Assembly: GCA_964631945.1 (NCBI GenBank)
Contig: CAZWAY010000004.1
Location: forward strand, 60,137-124,136
Length of the DNA: 64,000 nucleotides
Reading direction: 5' to 3'
From: JABFRZ01 sp964631945
Lineage (GTDB): Bacteria; Planctomycetota; UBA1135; GCA-002686595
The position numbers and the translations under genes were made by a program. Numbering within the stretch: the first letter of the stretch is position 1; each line of letters opens with the position of its first letter. This document shows positions 26,296-34,562 of this stretch, in pieces. Below the pieces are notes generated by a model. It was not told the origin of the DNA and did no database searches. It saw only the letters and a program-made list of their open reading frames with translations.

Positions 26296-27792
26296 ATGAA
26301 GCTCTCCCTCCACGACACCCGTTCGTCCCCGCCGCGCTGCGACCTCCTGGCCGTGCTCGGCCTGCAGCGCGAGGCGCCCGTGCTGCCGCGGGCGGTCGAG
26401 GTGCCGCCCCTGGCGCTTTCCTCCTTCCAGGGCGAGTTCCGCGAGACGCGCCTGACCGACGCGCTGTCGGGGCCGGCCGCGCGCTTCCTGCAGGTCGGGC
26501 TGGGGGCGCGCGCCGAGGCCGGCCACGAGCGCCTGCGACGCGCGGCAGCGATCGCCGTCAAGAAGGCCGAGAAGGTGCGCGCCAAGCAGCTGTGCCTGTG
26601 GATCGAGCCGCGCGTGGCCGAGCTGGCGGGCGGCGCGGAGGCGGCCGCCCAGGCCCTGGCGGAGGGCGCCGTGCTCGGCAGCTACGCGCTGCGCCGCTTC
26701 AAGACCAAGCCCAAGGGCCCGTACCTGGCCGAGGTCGTGCTGGCCGGTCCGGGCGCCGCCTTCGCGCGTGGGGCCAGGAAGGGCGAGCGCATCGCGCGCG
26801 CCAACACCTACGCGCGCGAGCTGCAGGACACCCCCGCCAACCTGATGCGGCCGCGGGAGCTGGTGGCGGCGGCGCGCGCCCTGGCGCGCGGGAACTCCGC
26901 CCTGCGCGTGCGCATCTTCGACCAGCGCGCGCTCGCGCGCCTGGGCATGGGCGCCTTCCTGTCGGTGGCCAAGGGCTCGGCCGAGCCCGCCTATCTGATC
27001 CACCTCGAGTACCGGTCGCGTGCCCGCGCGCGCGCGCGCCTGGCGCTGGTCGGCAAGGGGCTGACCTTCGACGCCGGCGGCATCAGCCTGAAGCCCGCCG
27101 CCAAGATGGACGAGATGAAGTACGACATGTCGGGGGGGGCCGCGGTGCTGGGCGTGTTCCAGGCCCTGGCGGGACTGGCGCTGCCACTCGAGGTGCACGG
27201 CATCGTGGCGGCCACCGAGAACCTGCCCGACGGGCGCGCCAACAAGCCGGGCGACCTGGTCACGGCCATGAACGGGACCACGATCGAGGTCCTCAACACC
27301 GACGCCGAGGGACGCCTCGTGCTGGCGGACGCGCTGGTGTACGCCGAGCGGCGCGTCAAGCCCGACGCGCTGGTGGACCTGGCCACCCTCACCGGGGCCG
27401 TGATCACGGCCCTCGGACACGAGCTCACCGGCGTGATGGGCAACGACTCGGCCCTGCAGGACGAGCTGCTGGCGGCCGGCAAGGCGAGTGGTGAGGTGCT
27501 CTGGCCGCTGCCGCTGCTCGAGCAGCACAAGGAGCAGATGAAGGGCAGCGTGGGCGACCTCAAGAACATCAATTCGGGGCAGGGCGCGGGTTCCTCGGCC
27601 GGCGCGGCTTTCCTGTCACATTTCGTGGGCGCGACGCCCTGGGCGCACCTCGACATCGCCGGCTCGGCCTGGGGCGTCGAAGAACGCGACTACCAGGGGG
27701 GCAGCGGGGGCACGGGTGTCGGCGTGCGCCTGCTGCTGGCCTGGCTGGAGGCCCGCGCCGCCGCGCCCGCCCGGCGCGCGCGCAAGCGTTGA
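26296..27792 (+). CDS. pepA: Leucyl aminopeptidase (M17)
   Basis: M17 aminopeptidases are hexameric two-metal enzymes that trim N-terminal residues from peptides. The catalytic domain has GKGLTFDAGGISLKP (metal ligand and catalytic lysine), the EVLNTDAEGRLVLADAL signature near residue 335 and the SSAGAAFL region near 435. The N-terminal domain is less conserved. The 498-aa length is typical. It starts at ATG 26296, 27 nt after the ETF-QO stop. Confidence 0.93.
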   Translation: MKLSLHDTRSSPPRCDLLAVLGLQREAPVLPRAVEVPPLALSSFQGEFRETRLTDALSGPAARFLQVGLGARAEAGHERLRRAAAIAVKKAEKVRAKQLCLWIEPRVAELAGGAEAAAQALAEGAVLGSYALRRFKTKPKGPYLAEVVLAGPGAAFARGARKGERIARANTYARELQDTPANLMRPRELVAAARALARGNSALRVRIFDQRALARLGMGAFLSVAKGSAEPAYLIHLEYRSRARARARLALVGKGLTFDAGGISLKPAAKMDEMKYDMSGGAAVLGVFQALAGLALPLEVHGIVAATENLPDGRANKPGDLVTAMNGTTIEVLNTDAEGRLVLADALVYAERRVKPDALVDLATLTGAVITALGHELTGVMGNDSALQDELLAAGKASGEVLWPLPLLEQHKEQMKGSVGDLKNINSGQGAGSSAGAAFLSHFVGATPWAHLDIAGSAWGVEERDYQGGSGGTGVGVRLLLAWLEARAAAPARRARKR

Positions 27793-27887
27793 GCCGCACG
27801 CGTTCTCGCGCCCGAAGCTTGAGCCGTCCGCCTCGGCTCCGTATCTAAGGACACCTTCCGATCCTCTTCTTCCCGGACCGCTCTGCC

Positions 27888-28148
27888 ATGGACCGCACGC
27901 GCACCTCCCCGAACCAGCCCAGTCGCCTCGAGCGCACGCTCGCACACCTGAAGATCGTCTCGCGCCTGCTCGGTCACGAGCTGCACGCGCAGAACGCGCC
28001 GCGCCTGACCTTCAGCCGCGACGAGATCGGCGAGATCCAGGCCAGCATCGACCTCTTCATCGAGGACGCCATGCGCAGCGCGCGCGGCGCGGGCGCCGGA
28101 CAGACGCGCGAGGTCGAGATCCCCATCGTCGAAGCGCGCGTGAACTGA
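27888..28148 (+). CDS. Small uncharacterised protein (86 aa)
   Basis: I do not recognise this protein. It is predicted mostly helical with no signal peptide or membrane segment. Notable is RLTFSRDEIGEIQASIDLFIEDAMRSA-type helix (about residues 45-71), acidic and regular. It lies 16 nt upstream of the FtsQ-like gene and probably heads that operon. TATCTA at 27842-27847 is a possible -10 element. GC-rich codon use like the neighbours supports it as a real gene. Confidence 0.6.
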   Translation: MDRTRTSPNQPSRLERTLAHLKIVSRLLGHELHAQNAPRLTFSRDEIGEIQASIDLFIEDAMRSARGAGAGQTREVEIPIVEARVN

Positions 28149-28164
28149 GCCCCACGGCCCGCGC

Positions 28165-29166
28165 ATGGACCGGGGACCCGTTCGCTCCGAGGTCGCCGCG
28201 CCGCGCGCGCGGGCGCTCGCGCAGCTCCTGCCCGTCGTGGCCGTCCTGGCCCTGGCGGGCGCGCTCGGCTGGGCACACCACCGGCGGAACGCGGCGGCGG
28301 CCGGTGCCGTCGAGGAGCCGCTGGTGCTGTGGATCGATCCCGGCCAGGCGCGCGTGGCGCGCGCGCCCACCTGGGCCGACCCGCGCTGGCTCGAGCGTGT
28401 GCAAGGCGTGCTCCAGGAAGAGGCCCCCTTCGCCGCGGTCGGGCAGGTTCCGCTGGCCGGCCTGGCCGGGCGACTGGGCGCGCTGTCCTTCGTGGAACGC
28501 GTCGAACGCTGCGAGCTCGCACCGGCCGGCCTGGTGCTCGAGCTGAGCTTGCGCGAGCCGGTCGCCTGCATCCCGGTCGGAGGCGAGTTCGCGCTGGTGG
28601 ACGAGGATGGGGTCGTGCTCGAGGGGCGCTGGCCGCTGCCACCGCGCCTCGGACGCGCCTTCCTGCCCGTGCTCGGGCCGCTCGACGACGAGCTGTTCGC
28701 GCGCGCGCGTGCGGGCGACTGGCTGGTCGAACCCGAACACACCGGAGCGCTCGACGTGGCCCTGTCGCTGGCCGCGAACCTGAGTATGGAGCAGCGCGCC
28801 ACGCTCGGCCGGATCGTGATCGACGCGCGCGGGGCGCGTCAGGCCTCGGTCAGCGAGCCCGGCGTGCGGCTCGAGCTCGAGGGCGCGCGGCTGGCGCTCT
28901 TCGGGCGCATCCCGAGTGCGGACGAACCGGGCGAGCTCGCGCCGCGCAGCAAGTGGCAAGCGCTGGTGCGCGCGCTCGAGCTGTTCGAGCGCGATCCCGA
29001 GGGCGGGGACTGGGACCTCGTCGACCTGCGCTGGGACCGCCCCGAGCTGGCGCTGCGTTCGGCCCCGCTGGTGGCCGCGCTCGACGGAGCGGGCCGACCC
29101 GCCGCGCGCTCTGCCGGGCGCGCGCTGCCGCGCACGCACGACGACACGCGCGCGCGCGTGCGCTAG
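28165..29166 (+). CDS. FtsQ-like single-span membrane protein with POTRA-type domain
   Basis: The 333-aa protein has a short basic N-terminus, one membrane segment (about residues 19-35) and a long periplasmic part. Around residues 105-160 there is the pattern VERVERCELAPAGLVLEL, then LREPVA and FALVDEDGVVL, which resembles the POTRA/FtsQ region (xVxxxxVxRxWPxTLxVxVxExxPVA...LVDxxGxxF). FtsQ belongs to the divisome FtsQLB complex. Identity is low and there is no dcw cluster here, so I call it FtsQ-like only. Two membrane-protein genes follow in the same operon. Confidence 0.45.
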   Translation: MDRGPVRSEVAAPRARALAQLLPVVAVLALAGALGWAHHRRNAAAAGAVEEPLVLWIDPGQARVARAPTWADPRWLERVQGVLQEEAPFAAVGQVPLAGLAGRLGALSFVERVERCELAPAGLVLELSLREPVACIPVGGEFALVDEDGVVLEGRWPLPPRLGRAFLPVLGPLDDELFARARAGDWLVEPEHTGALDVALSLAANLSMEQRATLGRIVIDARGARQASVSEPGVRLELEGARLALFGRIPSADEPGELAPRSKWQALVRALELFERDPEGGDWDLVDLRWDRPELALRSAPLVAALDGAGRPAARSAGRALPRTHDDTRARVR

Positions 29167-29173
29167 CCGGAGC

Positions 29174-29797
29174 GTGGCGCTGCGCTGGCTCGCGGCCGCA
29201 TTCGCGCTGGCGCTGCTCGTCCCGCTGCTCGAAGGGCTCGTGCCCGGGCTGTTCCTCGCGCGTGGCTCGCTGGCGGCGCTCGCCATGCTGCCGTGGTTGG
29301 CGCTGGCGCCGCTGCCGAGGAAGCACGGCGCGGACGCGGGCCCGTTTCGCGGCGCGCTGTTCGTGGGGTGTCTGGCCTTGCCCCCGCTCGCGCTGGCGGC
29401 GGGGCTCGATCTGGCGCGCGGGGCCGAACCGCGTGCCCACGCGTTGAGCGTCGTGGGCGCGTGGCTCGCGCTCGTGCTGTGGGTCGGCGCGGCCGAGCGC
29501 GCGGCGGGTGTGGCCCGCGCGCGGCGCGCCTATGCCGGGCTGTGGCTGGTGCTCGTGCCCGGCGCGGCGGCGTTGCGCCTGGCCCTGGCCTGGGCGCCCC
29601 TGAGCCAAGCGCGCGCGGGGTCCGGGTCGAGCGCGTGGTTCGCGCTCGACCCGCTCGTGTGGTGCCATCGCTGGGCGCGCCCGTCCGGATTCGAGGCGCA
29701 GGCCGCGCTCGAGCTCGGACTGGTGCTGGGTGCGGCCGTGTCGGTGCGGGTGGTGGTGAGTTCCTTGGCGCGCTCGGGCGCGCAGCCCAGCCGATGA
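29174..29797 (+). CDS. Uncharacterised integral membrane protein
   Basis: This 207-aa protein is almost entirely hydrophobic, with about six predicted membrane spans, and matches no family I recognise. The GTG start at 29174 lies 7 nt after the FtsQ-like gene, and its stop overlaps the next start (ATGA), so the three genes are tightly coupled. A role with the FtsQ-like protein in the envelope is inference from context only. Confidence 0.6.
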   Translation: MALRWLAAAFALALLVPLLEGLVPGLFLARGSLAALAMLPWLALAPLPRKHGADAGPFRGALFVGCLALPPLALAAGLDLARGAEPRAHALSVVGAWLALVLWVGAAERAAGVARARRAYAGLWLVLVPGAAALRLALAWAPLSQARAGSGSSAWFALDPLVWCHRWARPSGFEAQAALELGLVLGAAVSVRVVVSSLARSGAQPSR

Positions 29798-30789
29798 GCG
29801 CGCTCGGGCTCCTGCTCGCGGCCTCGGCGAGCCTCGGCGGCGAGAACCGCCTGTGGTGGGTGGAGCTCGAGCTGCGCGGAGCCTGCGCGGAAGTGCGCCT
29901 CGACTGCGGAGCGGAGGGCGAGACGCGCCTGCGCGGCCCCTTCGCCAGCGGCGAGGATCGGCGCCTGCTCGTGGCGGTGCCGGTGCGCTCGCCGCCGGGC
30001 GCCGCGGGGCTCACCGCCCTACCCCTGCCGCGCGCCGAGGTCCTTCCGCCGGGGGCCGTGGGAACGGCGCGCGTGCTCGCGTGGAGCGCTCGGCAACCCG
30101 CCGCGCTGCTCGAGCCGCTGCGTGAGGGCCTGGGAGAGGGGCTGGGCACGCTGGCCTTCCCACCGGTCCGGTCGGGGGCGCCCGTGGCCGGCTCGGTGGA
30201 GCTCCTGCTCGTGCTGGCGGCTGGGCTGGGCCTGTTCGCGCTGCGCCGCCGGCCCGCGGCCTGCCTTGTGCTGGCGCTGCTCGCGAGCGCGCTGGCCTTC
30301 TCGCTCGCGCGCTCGCGCCGCGCCGCGTCCGGGGAGACGCGCGTTCTCGCCTGGCGGGCCGGCGACGAGTTCGCGCTGGCGCGCGCGGCGGGCGCCGACC
30401 GGATCGCTCTCCCGCGCGCCGCGCTGGAGGTCCTGCCCGCGGGGCGTCGCCTCGAGTTCGAGCAGGACGGGGGCGGGGGCGATGGATGGGCCAGCGCTCC
30501 GGGCGCGCGCCTGGTCGCCCTGGAGGGCGTGCCCGCGCCCGCGCTCGCGCGCGAGCGGAACGGGGACCAGGACCTGCTCGAGGTCTGGACCCGGACCCCG
30601 GCCGGGGCGTGGCGAACTCACGGCCCCTGGCCCCGTGGAACGGCCCTGCCGGCCGCGCTTGCCCCTGGCGTCGACCACACCGCTCCGCCCGGGTGGCTCT
30701 CCGGTGGACTGGCCCCGGGCCGCTCGGTCCTGCTCGGGCGCGGCGCGGACGGCGCCTGGCTGTGCTGCCTCGGCTTCGAGTCCGAGTAG
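29794..30789 (+). CDS. Uncharacterised exported/membrane-anchored protein
   Basis: The 331-aa protein starts with a signal-like hydrophobic segment (ALGLLLAASASLGG), has an extracytoplasmic region of about 120 residues, a central transmembrane hairpin (about residues 135-170: two hydrophobic stretches around RRRPAA), and a C-terminal hydrophilic domain of about 150 residues. I recognise no domain. Its ATG overlaps the preceding stop by 4 nt (ATGA). It is the last gene before the ribosomal protein operon. Confidence 0.6.
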   Translation: MSALGLLLAASASLGGENRLWWVELELRGACAEVRLDCGAEGETRLRGPFASGEDRRLLVAVPVRSPPGAAGLTALPLPRAEVLPPGAVGTARVLAWSARQPAALLEPLREGLGEGLGTLAFPPVRSGAPVAGSVELLLVLAAGLGLFALRRRPAACLVLALLASALAFSLARSRRAASGETRVLAWRAGDEFALARAAGADRIALPRAALEVLPAGRRLEFEQDGGGGDGWASAPGARLVALEGVPAPALARERNGDQDLLEVWTRTPAGAWRTHGPWPRGTALPAALAPGVDHTAPPGWLSGGLAPGRSVLLGRGADGAWLCCLGFESE

Positions 30790-30933
30790 GGCGGCCACTC
30801 GACCCCGGCGGGCGTCGGGGGATTGATGCCCCCGCGCCCGGCCAGTACCTTGTTCGCCCCCAAGGAACCCCGAGGCCCGCGCGCGGGCCCTTCCGACGCC
30901 GCGCCGGCCCGTTCCGCCGCGGTCCAACCGACG

Positions 30934-31371
30934 ATGAAGACCACCCGTTTTCGAGCCCAGGACGTCGAGGAGCGATGGTACCTCTACGACGCCTCCAAGC
31001 ATGTGCTCGGGCGCATGTCCGCCGACATCGCCATGCGCCTGATGGGCAAGGACCTGCCCACCTACACGCGCGAAGAGCTCACCGGAGCCCACGTGGTGGT
31101 GATCAACGCCGCGCAGGCGCGCTTCACCGGCAAGAAGGCCGACGTGAAGTACTACCCCAAGTACTCCGGCTACCCGGGCGGCCTCTACGAGCACACGCTC
31201 GACATGCTGAAGGCCGCGCGTCCGCACGACATCGTCAAGCTGGCCGTGCGGCGCATGCTGCCCAAGAGCACGCTGGCCCGGACGATGATCACCCGCCTCA
31301 AGGTCTACGGCGGCAGCGAGCATCCGCACGCCGCTCAGAAGCCCGTGCTCGTGGAGAAACTGATCCGATGA
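30934..31371 (+). CDS. rplM: 50S ribosomal protein L13
   Basis: The sequence matches L13: RWYLYDASKHVLGRMSADIA near residue 16, TGKKADVKYYPKYSGYPGGL near the middle and AVRRMLPKSTLART toward the end. At 145 aa it is the normal size. The stop overlaps the rpsI start by 4 nt (ATGA), reproducing the widespread rplM-rpsI operon. About 140 bp of leader lies upstream; I do not see a defined autoregulatory structure. Confidence 0.97.
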   Translation: MKTTRFRAQDVEERWYLYDASKHVLGRMSADIAMRLMGKDLPTYTREELTGAHVVVINAAQARFTGKKADVKYYPKYSGYPGGLYEHTLDMLKAARPHDIVKLAVRRMLPKSTLARTMITRLKVYGGSEHPHAAQKPVLVEKLIR

Positions 31372-31763
31372 CGGCCACGCAATACGTCCTGGGACTCGGC
31401 CGCCGCAAGACCGCGGTGGCGCGCGTACGCATCAAGCCCGGTACGGGCAGCTACCTGGTCAATGGCCGGCCGGTCACCGAGTTCTTCCCCACCCTGCGCG
31501 ACCTGAACGAGGCGCGCGGGCCGCTCGGGCTGCTCGAGACGCCGGACAGCTACGACGTGCTCGCCAACGTGGGCGGCGGCGGGCCGCACGGCCAGGCCGG
31601 CGCGCTCTCGCTGGGCATCGCGCGCGCGCTCAAGGTGGCCAATCCGGCCCTGTTCGAGCGCCTGCGCCAGGGCGGCTTCCTCACGCGCGATCCGCGCATG
31701 CGGGAGCGCAAGAAGTACGGCAAGCGCGGCGCGCGGCGCGGCTTCCAGTTCTCCAAGCGCTAG
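31368..31763 (+). CDS. rpsI: 30S ribosomal protein S9
   Basis: The protein has the S9 N-terminus YVLGLGRRKTAVARVRIKPG and the conserved C-terminal RMRERKKYGKRGARRGFQFSKR tail whose last residues reach the P-site tRNA. At 131 aa it is full length. It is translationally coupled to rplM through a 4-nt overlap and followed after 12 nt by yebC. Confidence 0.97.
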   Translation: MTATQYVLGLGRRKTAVARVRIKPGTGSYLVNGRPVTEFFPTLRDLNEARGPLGLLETPDSYDVLANVGGGGPHGQAGALSLGIARALKVANPALFERLRQGGFLTRDPRMRERKKYGKRGARRGFQFSKR

Positions 31764-31775
31764 CACCAGCGGCCC

Positions 31776-32519
31776 ATGGCCGGGCATTCCCACTCGGCGA
31801 ACATCGCGCGCCGCAAGGGCGCGGTGGATCAGAAGCGCGCGCGCACGTTCAACAAGTGCGCGCGCATCCTGCAGTCGGCCGTGCGCCAGGGCGGGCCGGA
31901 TCCGGCCACGAACCTGAAACTGCGCTACGCGATCGAGCGCGCGCGGGCCGTGAACATGCCCAAGGAGAACATGGAGCGCACCATCAAGCGCGCCGTGGGC
32001 GAGGGCCGGCAGGACGAAGAGCTGATCTACGAGGGCTACGCTCCCGGCGGCATCGCGCTGATGGTCACGGCCCTGTCCGACAACCGTCACCGCACCGCGG
32101 CCGACCTCAAGCACGTGTTCGAGAAGGGCGGCGGCAACATGGGCTCGCCCGGCTCGGTCGGCTTCCTGTTCCAGCACCGTGCGATCCTGGTGGTCGAACG
32201 CGGCTCGCTGAGCGAGGACGAGTGGATGGAGATCGCGCTCGAGGTGGGCGCGGACGACGTGCGCCTCGAGGCCGGCGCCGCCACGATCCTGGCGGAGCCG
32301 TCCGCGTTCCTGGAGGTCAAGTCCGCCCTGGAGAAGCGCGGCCTGGCCTTCCTCTCGGCCGAGCTCGGCTACATGCCGCTGAGCTCGGTCGCGGTGGCCG
32401 ACAAGCCGGCCGCCGCCAGCGTCCTGCGGCTGATCGAGCTCCTGGAGGAGAACGAGGACGTGCAGGACGTGTACGCCAACTACGAGATGCCCTCCGAGTG
32501 GCTCGAAGAGCTGGCCTAG
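31776..32519 (+). CDS. yebC: YebC/PmpR family protein
   Basis: The start AGHSHSANIARRKGAVDQKRA is the family signature, and the three-domain YebC layout is complete at 247 aa, including YEGYAPGGIALMV near residue 88 and the terminal EDVQDVYANYEM. Family members act as DNA-binding regulators or, as shown more recently for some, assist translation of proline-rich stretches. Position in an operon with L13 and S9 would suit a translation role, but that is inference. Confidence 0.95.
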   Translation: MAGHSHSANIARRKGAVDQKRARTFNKCARILQSAVRQGGPDPATNLKLRYAIERARAVNMPKENMERTIKRAVGEGRQDEELIYEGYAPGGIALMVTALSDNRHRTAADLKHVFEKGGGNMGSPGSVGFLFQHRAILVVERGSLSEDEWMEIALEVGADDVRLEAGAATILAEPSAFLEVKSALEKRGLAFLSAELGYMPLSSVAVADKPAAASVLRLIELLEENEDVQDVYANYEMPSEWLEELA

Positions 32520-32678
32520 CCGCTGTCCGTCGCCAGCCGGACCGGCCAGCCAAGGCTGAGCGAGAAGATCTTTCCGTGGCAGCGGTCCACGGCGCCGGCA
32601 CTTCCCCTTTGACCTCCCGCGCCCGAGGGCGTTGACTAGATCGCGGATCCGAGCCCCGAGCCCCCCGAGGAAGACTCC

Positions 32679-33608
32679 ATGCCCGAGCCGAAGCGTACCG
32701 TGCGGATCGTGACCAACGACGAGTCGCTCTACGCGACCACGCGTGGCGCCGTGGCCGCGCTGGAGGGCTGGGAGCTGGCCGAGCCCCAGTCGGTCGAGGA
32801 GTTGCTCGCGAAGCGACTCGGGTCGGGCGACGTGATCCTCATCGATGCCTGGCTGCGCACCGAGAACGTGTACGAGTCCTGCCGTCGCCTGACCGGCAAG
32901 ACCCGCTGCCGCACCTACATCGTCACGGACGGTCGCAACGGCTTCGCCGACGAGATCGCGGCCTTCTGCGGCGCGACGGGTGCGATCCAGCGGCCGCTCT
33001 CGGGCGAGCGCCTGCGGCATCTGCTGGTCGACCCCGGCCAGGAGCCGCGCGCGTTGCCGCCCGAGCAGCGCGGCCAGGCCCTGGAGCACGCCCTGCCCGA
33101 GCGGCTGCTGCGCGACCTGGTGGGCGAGGGCTCGCACCGCCTGGTCGACGCCCTGACCGACCCCGAGACCGGGCTCTTCAACTTCGACTACCTCGCCTAC
33201 AAGCTGGACGAGGAGTTCAAGCGCGCGCGGCGCTTCGAGCAGCCGCTCTCGTGCGTGATGCTGGGTTTCGAGGGCCAGGTCGAGGAAGACGTGCTCGGAC
33301 GCCTGGCCAGCATCTTCCTCGGAGCCTCGCGCGACACCGACGTGCTCGGGCGCTTCGACCTGTGCTCGTTCCTGTTCCTGCTCCCGCACACCGGGCCGGA
33401 CGGCGCGGCCGTCATGGCGCGGCGCATCCGCGAGGCGGCCGAGAGCGAGGGGCTGCGCGACCTGGTGGGCGACAAGCTGGCGATCGCGGTCGGCATCTCG
33501 ACCTGCCCGCACCCGGCCGTGAAGCGCCGCGAGGACCTGTTCTCGCGCGCGCGCGCGGCCTTCCTGGCGGCCCAGCGCGACGGCGGCGTGGTGATCCACT
33601 CGGCCTGA
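32679..33608 (+). CDS. Pseudo-receiver protein with degenerate GGDEF domain
   Basis: Residues 8-118 look like a response-regulator receiver: VRIVTNDESL at the start (acidic pair), VILIDAWL around residue 55 (possible phosphoacceptor D), and IQRPLSG where receivers have KP, so the conserved lysine is replaced by arginine. Residues 155-309 match the diguanylate cyclase fold (DPETGLFNFDYLAYKLDEEF), but the GGDEF loop reads GRFDLCSF, so cyclase activity is unlikely. It may be a c-di-GMP/GTP sensor or scaffold. GAGGAAG lies 9 nt before the ATG. It heads a cluster with FHA-like, kinase and sigma genes. Confidence 0.75.
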   Translation: MPEPKRTVRIVTNDESLYATTRGAVAALEGWELAEPQSVEELLAKRLGSGDVILIDAWLRTENVYESCRRLTGKTRCRTYIVTDGRNGFADEIAAFCGATGAIQRPLSGERLRHLLVDPGQEPRALPPEQRGQALEHALPERLLRDLVGEGSHRLVDALTDPETGLFNFDYLAYKLDEEFKRARRFEQPLSCVMLGFEGQVEEDVLGRLASIFLGASRDTDVLGRFDLCSFLFLLPHTGPDGAAVMARRIREAAESEGLRDLVGDKLAIAVGISTCPHPAVKRREDLFSRARAAFLAAQRDGGVVIHSA

Positions 33609-33635
33609 GGGCGGGTCGCGCGAAATGCGTCCGGC

Positions 33636-33641
33636 TAGCAC
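33636..33641 (+). promoter_or_regulatory. -10-like TAGCAC before the FHA-like gene
   Basis: GCTAGCAC lies 18 nt before the ATG at 33660. It fits the TAnnn pattern in this window, but the last base is C, so it is weak. Confidence 0.2.
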
Positions 33642-33659
33642 GCGCAGGGGCGCGGCCCG

Positions 33660-34460
33660 ATGGCTCTCGCGCGCGTCTTCGCCTGGCTCGACCGCTTGCT
33701 GGGCGCTGCGGCACGCCCCGCGCCGGGCTTCGTGAGCGCCGCAGGCGGAGGCGGCGGTCGGATTCCGGGCGCGGCCGCGCGTCCGCCCGCGGAGAGCGCC
33801 GCGCTGCTCTCGGTCGACGGTGGCGGTCAGTTCCTGCTGTGCGCGGGCGAGCGCCTCACGCTCGGGCACCTGCGCGCCGGGCGCGCGGACCTGGGGTTCC
33901 TGGCCGACGTCGGCGCGCTGCACGCGGCCCTCGAGCGGGTGCAATCGCTGCAGGCCGGTCCGGGCTGGCGGCTCGTGCCCTGCGCCGGTGAGCGCGCTCT
34001 GGTCGAGGGCCAGGTCGTGCCGCCCGAGGGGCGGGCGCTTGCAGCCGGCGAGCGCGTGCGTCTGGGCGCCAACCTCGAGTTCCGCGTGCGCGTCCCGGAC
34101 GCGGCCAGCGCCAGCGTGGTGCTCGAGCTCCTGCACGGCGCCGAGTGCGCGGGCGCGCGCCACGTCGTGTTGCTCGCGCCGGGCGCGGGCGGACGCGTGC
34201 GCATCGGCGCCGCGCTCGCGCACCACGTGCGCGTGGCCGGGCTGGAGTTCGAACTCACGCTCGAGTGGCACGCGCACGAGCTGCGCCTGCGCAGCCACGA
34301 GCCCCTGGCCGGCGCCCTGCGGGGTGCCCATGGATCCCTGCCCTTCCCGCCACCCGCGCGGCTCGCGCTCACCTGCGGCGGAGCGCAGGGCTCGCGCCCG
34401 CCCTTCGGGTTCTCGTTCGAGCCGGTGGAGCGCTGCGGGCCGCCGAGCGAGGGGGGCTAG
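33660..34460 (+). CDS. FHA-like domain protein, degenerate
   Basis: Residues about 48-130 follow the FHA fold order: ERLTLGHLRAGRADLGFL, then GALHAALERV where canonical FHA has SxxHxxL, then ERALVEGQVVPPEGRAL and ERVRLGANLEFRVRV where canonical FHA has NGxx...LxxGDxIxxG. The phosphothreonine-binding arginine and serine are not kept, so a structural rather than phosphopeptide-binding role is possible. The C-terminal half (about 140-267) repeats a similar strand-rich pattern and could be a second such domain. Location directly before a Ser/Thr kinase supports a signalling partner role. Confidence 0.5.
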   Translation: MALARVFAWLDRLLGAAARPAPGFVSAAGGGGGRIPGAAARPPAESAALLSVDGGGQFLLCAGERLTLGHLRAGRADLGFLADVGALHAALERVQSLQAGPGWRLVPCAGERALVEGQVVPPEGRALAAGERVRLGANLEFRVRVPDAASASVVLELLHGAECAGARHVVLLAPGAGGRVRIGAALAHHVRVAGLEFELTLEWHAHELRLRSHEPLAGALRGAHGSLPFPPPARLALTCGGAQGSRPPFGFSFEPVERCGPPSEGG

Positions 34461-34471
34461 AGTGGCGCGGC

Positions 34472-34501
34472 TTGGTCCGGCTTCCCGCGCGCCAGTACAA
34501 T
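34472..34501 (+). promoter_or_regulatory. Putative promoter of the kinase-sigma operon
   Basis: TTGGTC (34472-34477) and TACAAT (34496-34501) are 18 bp apart. TACAAT is one mismatch from the consensus -10. The leader to the ATG at 34563 would be about 55 nt. Confidence 0.45.
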
Positions 34502-34562
34502 CTGCGCGCAGGCCGCCGCGGACAGTGCGCACCCCGTGCGTCCCCGCGCGAAACGCCGGGCG

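Noticed and set aside
24436..27528. A roughly 1000-codon minus-strand frame opposite the ETF-QO and aminopeptidase genes
   Set aside because: Also an antisense shadow; both plus-strand genes are clear family members.
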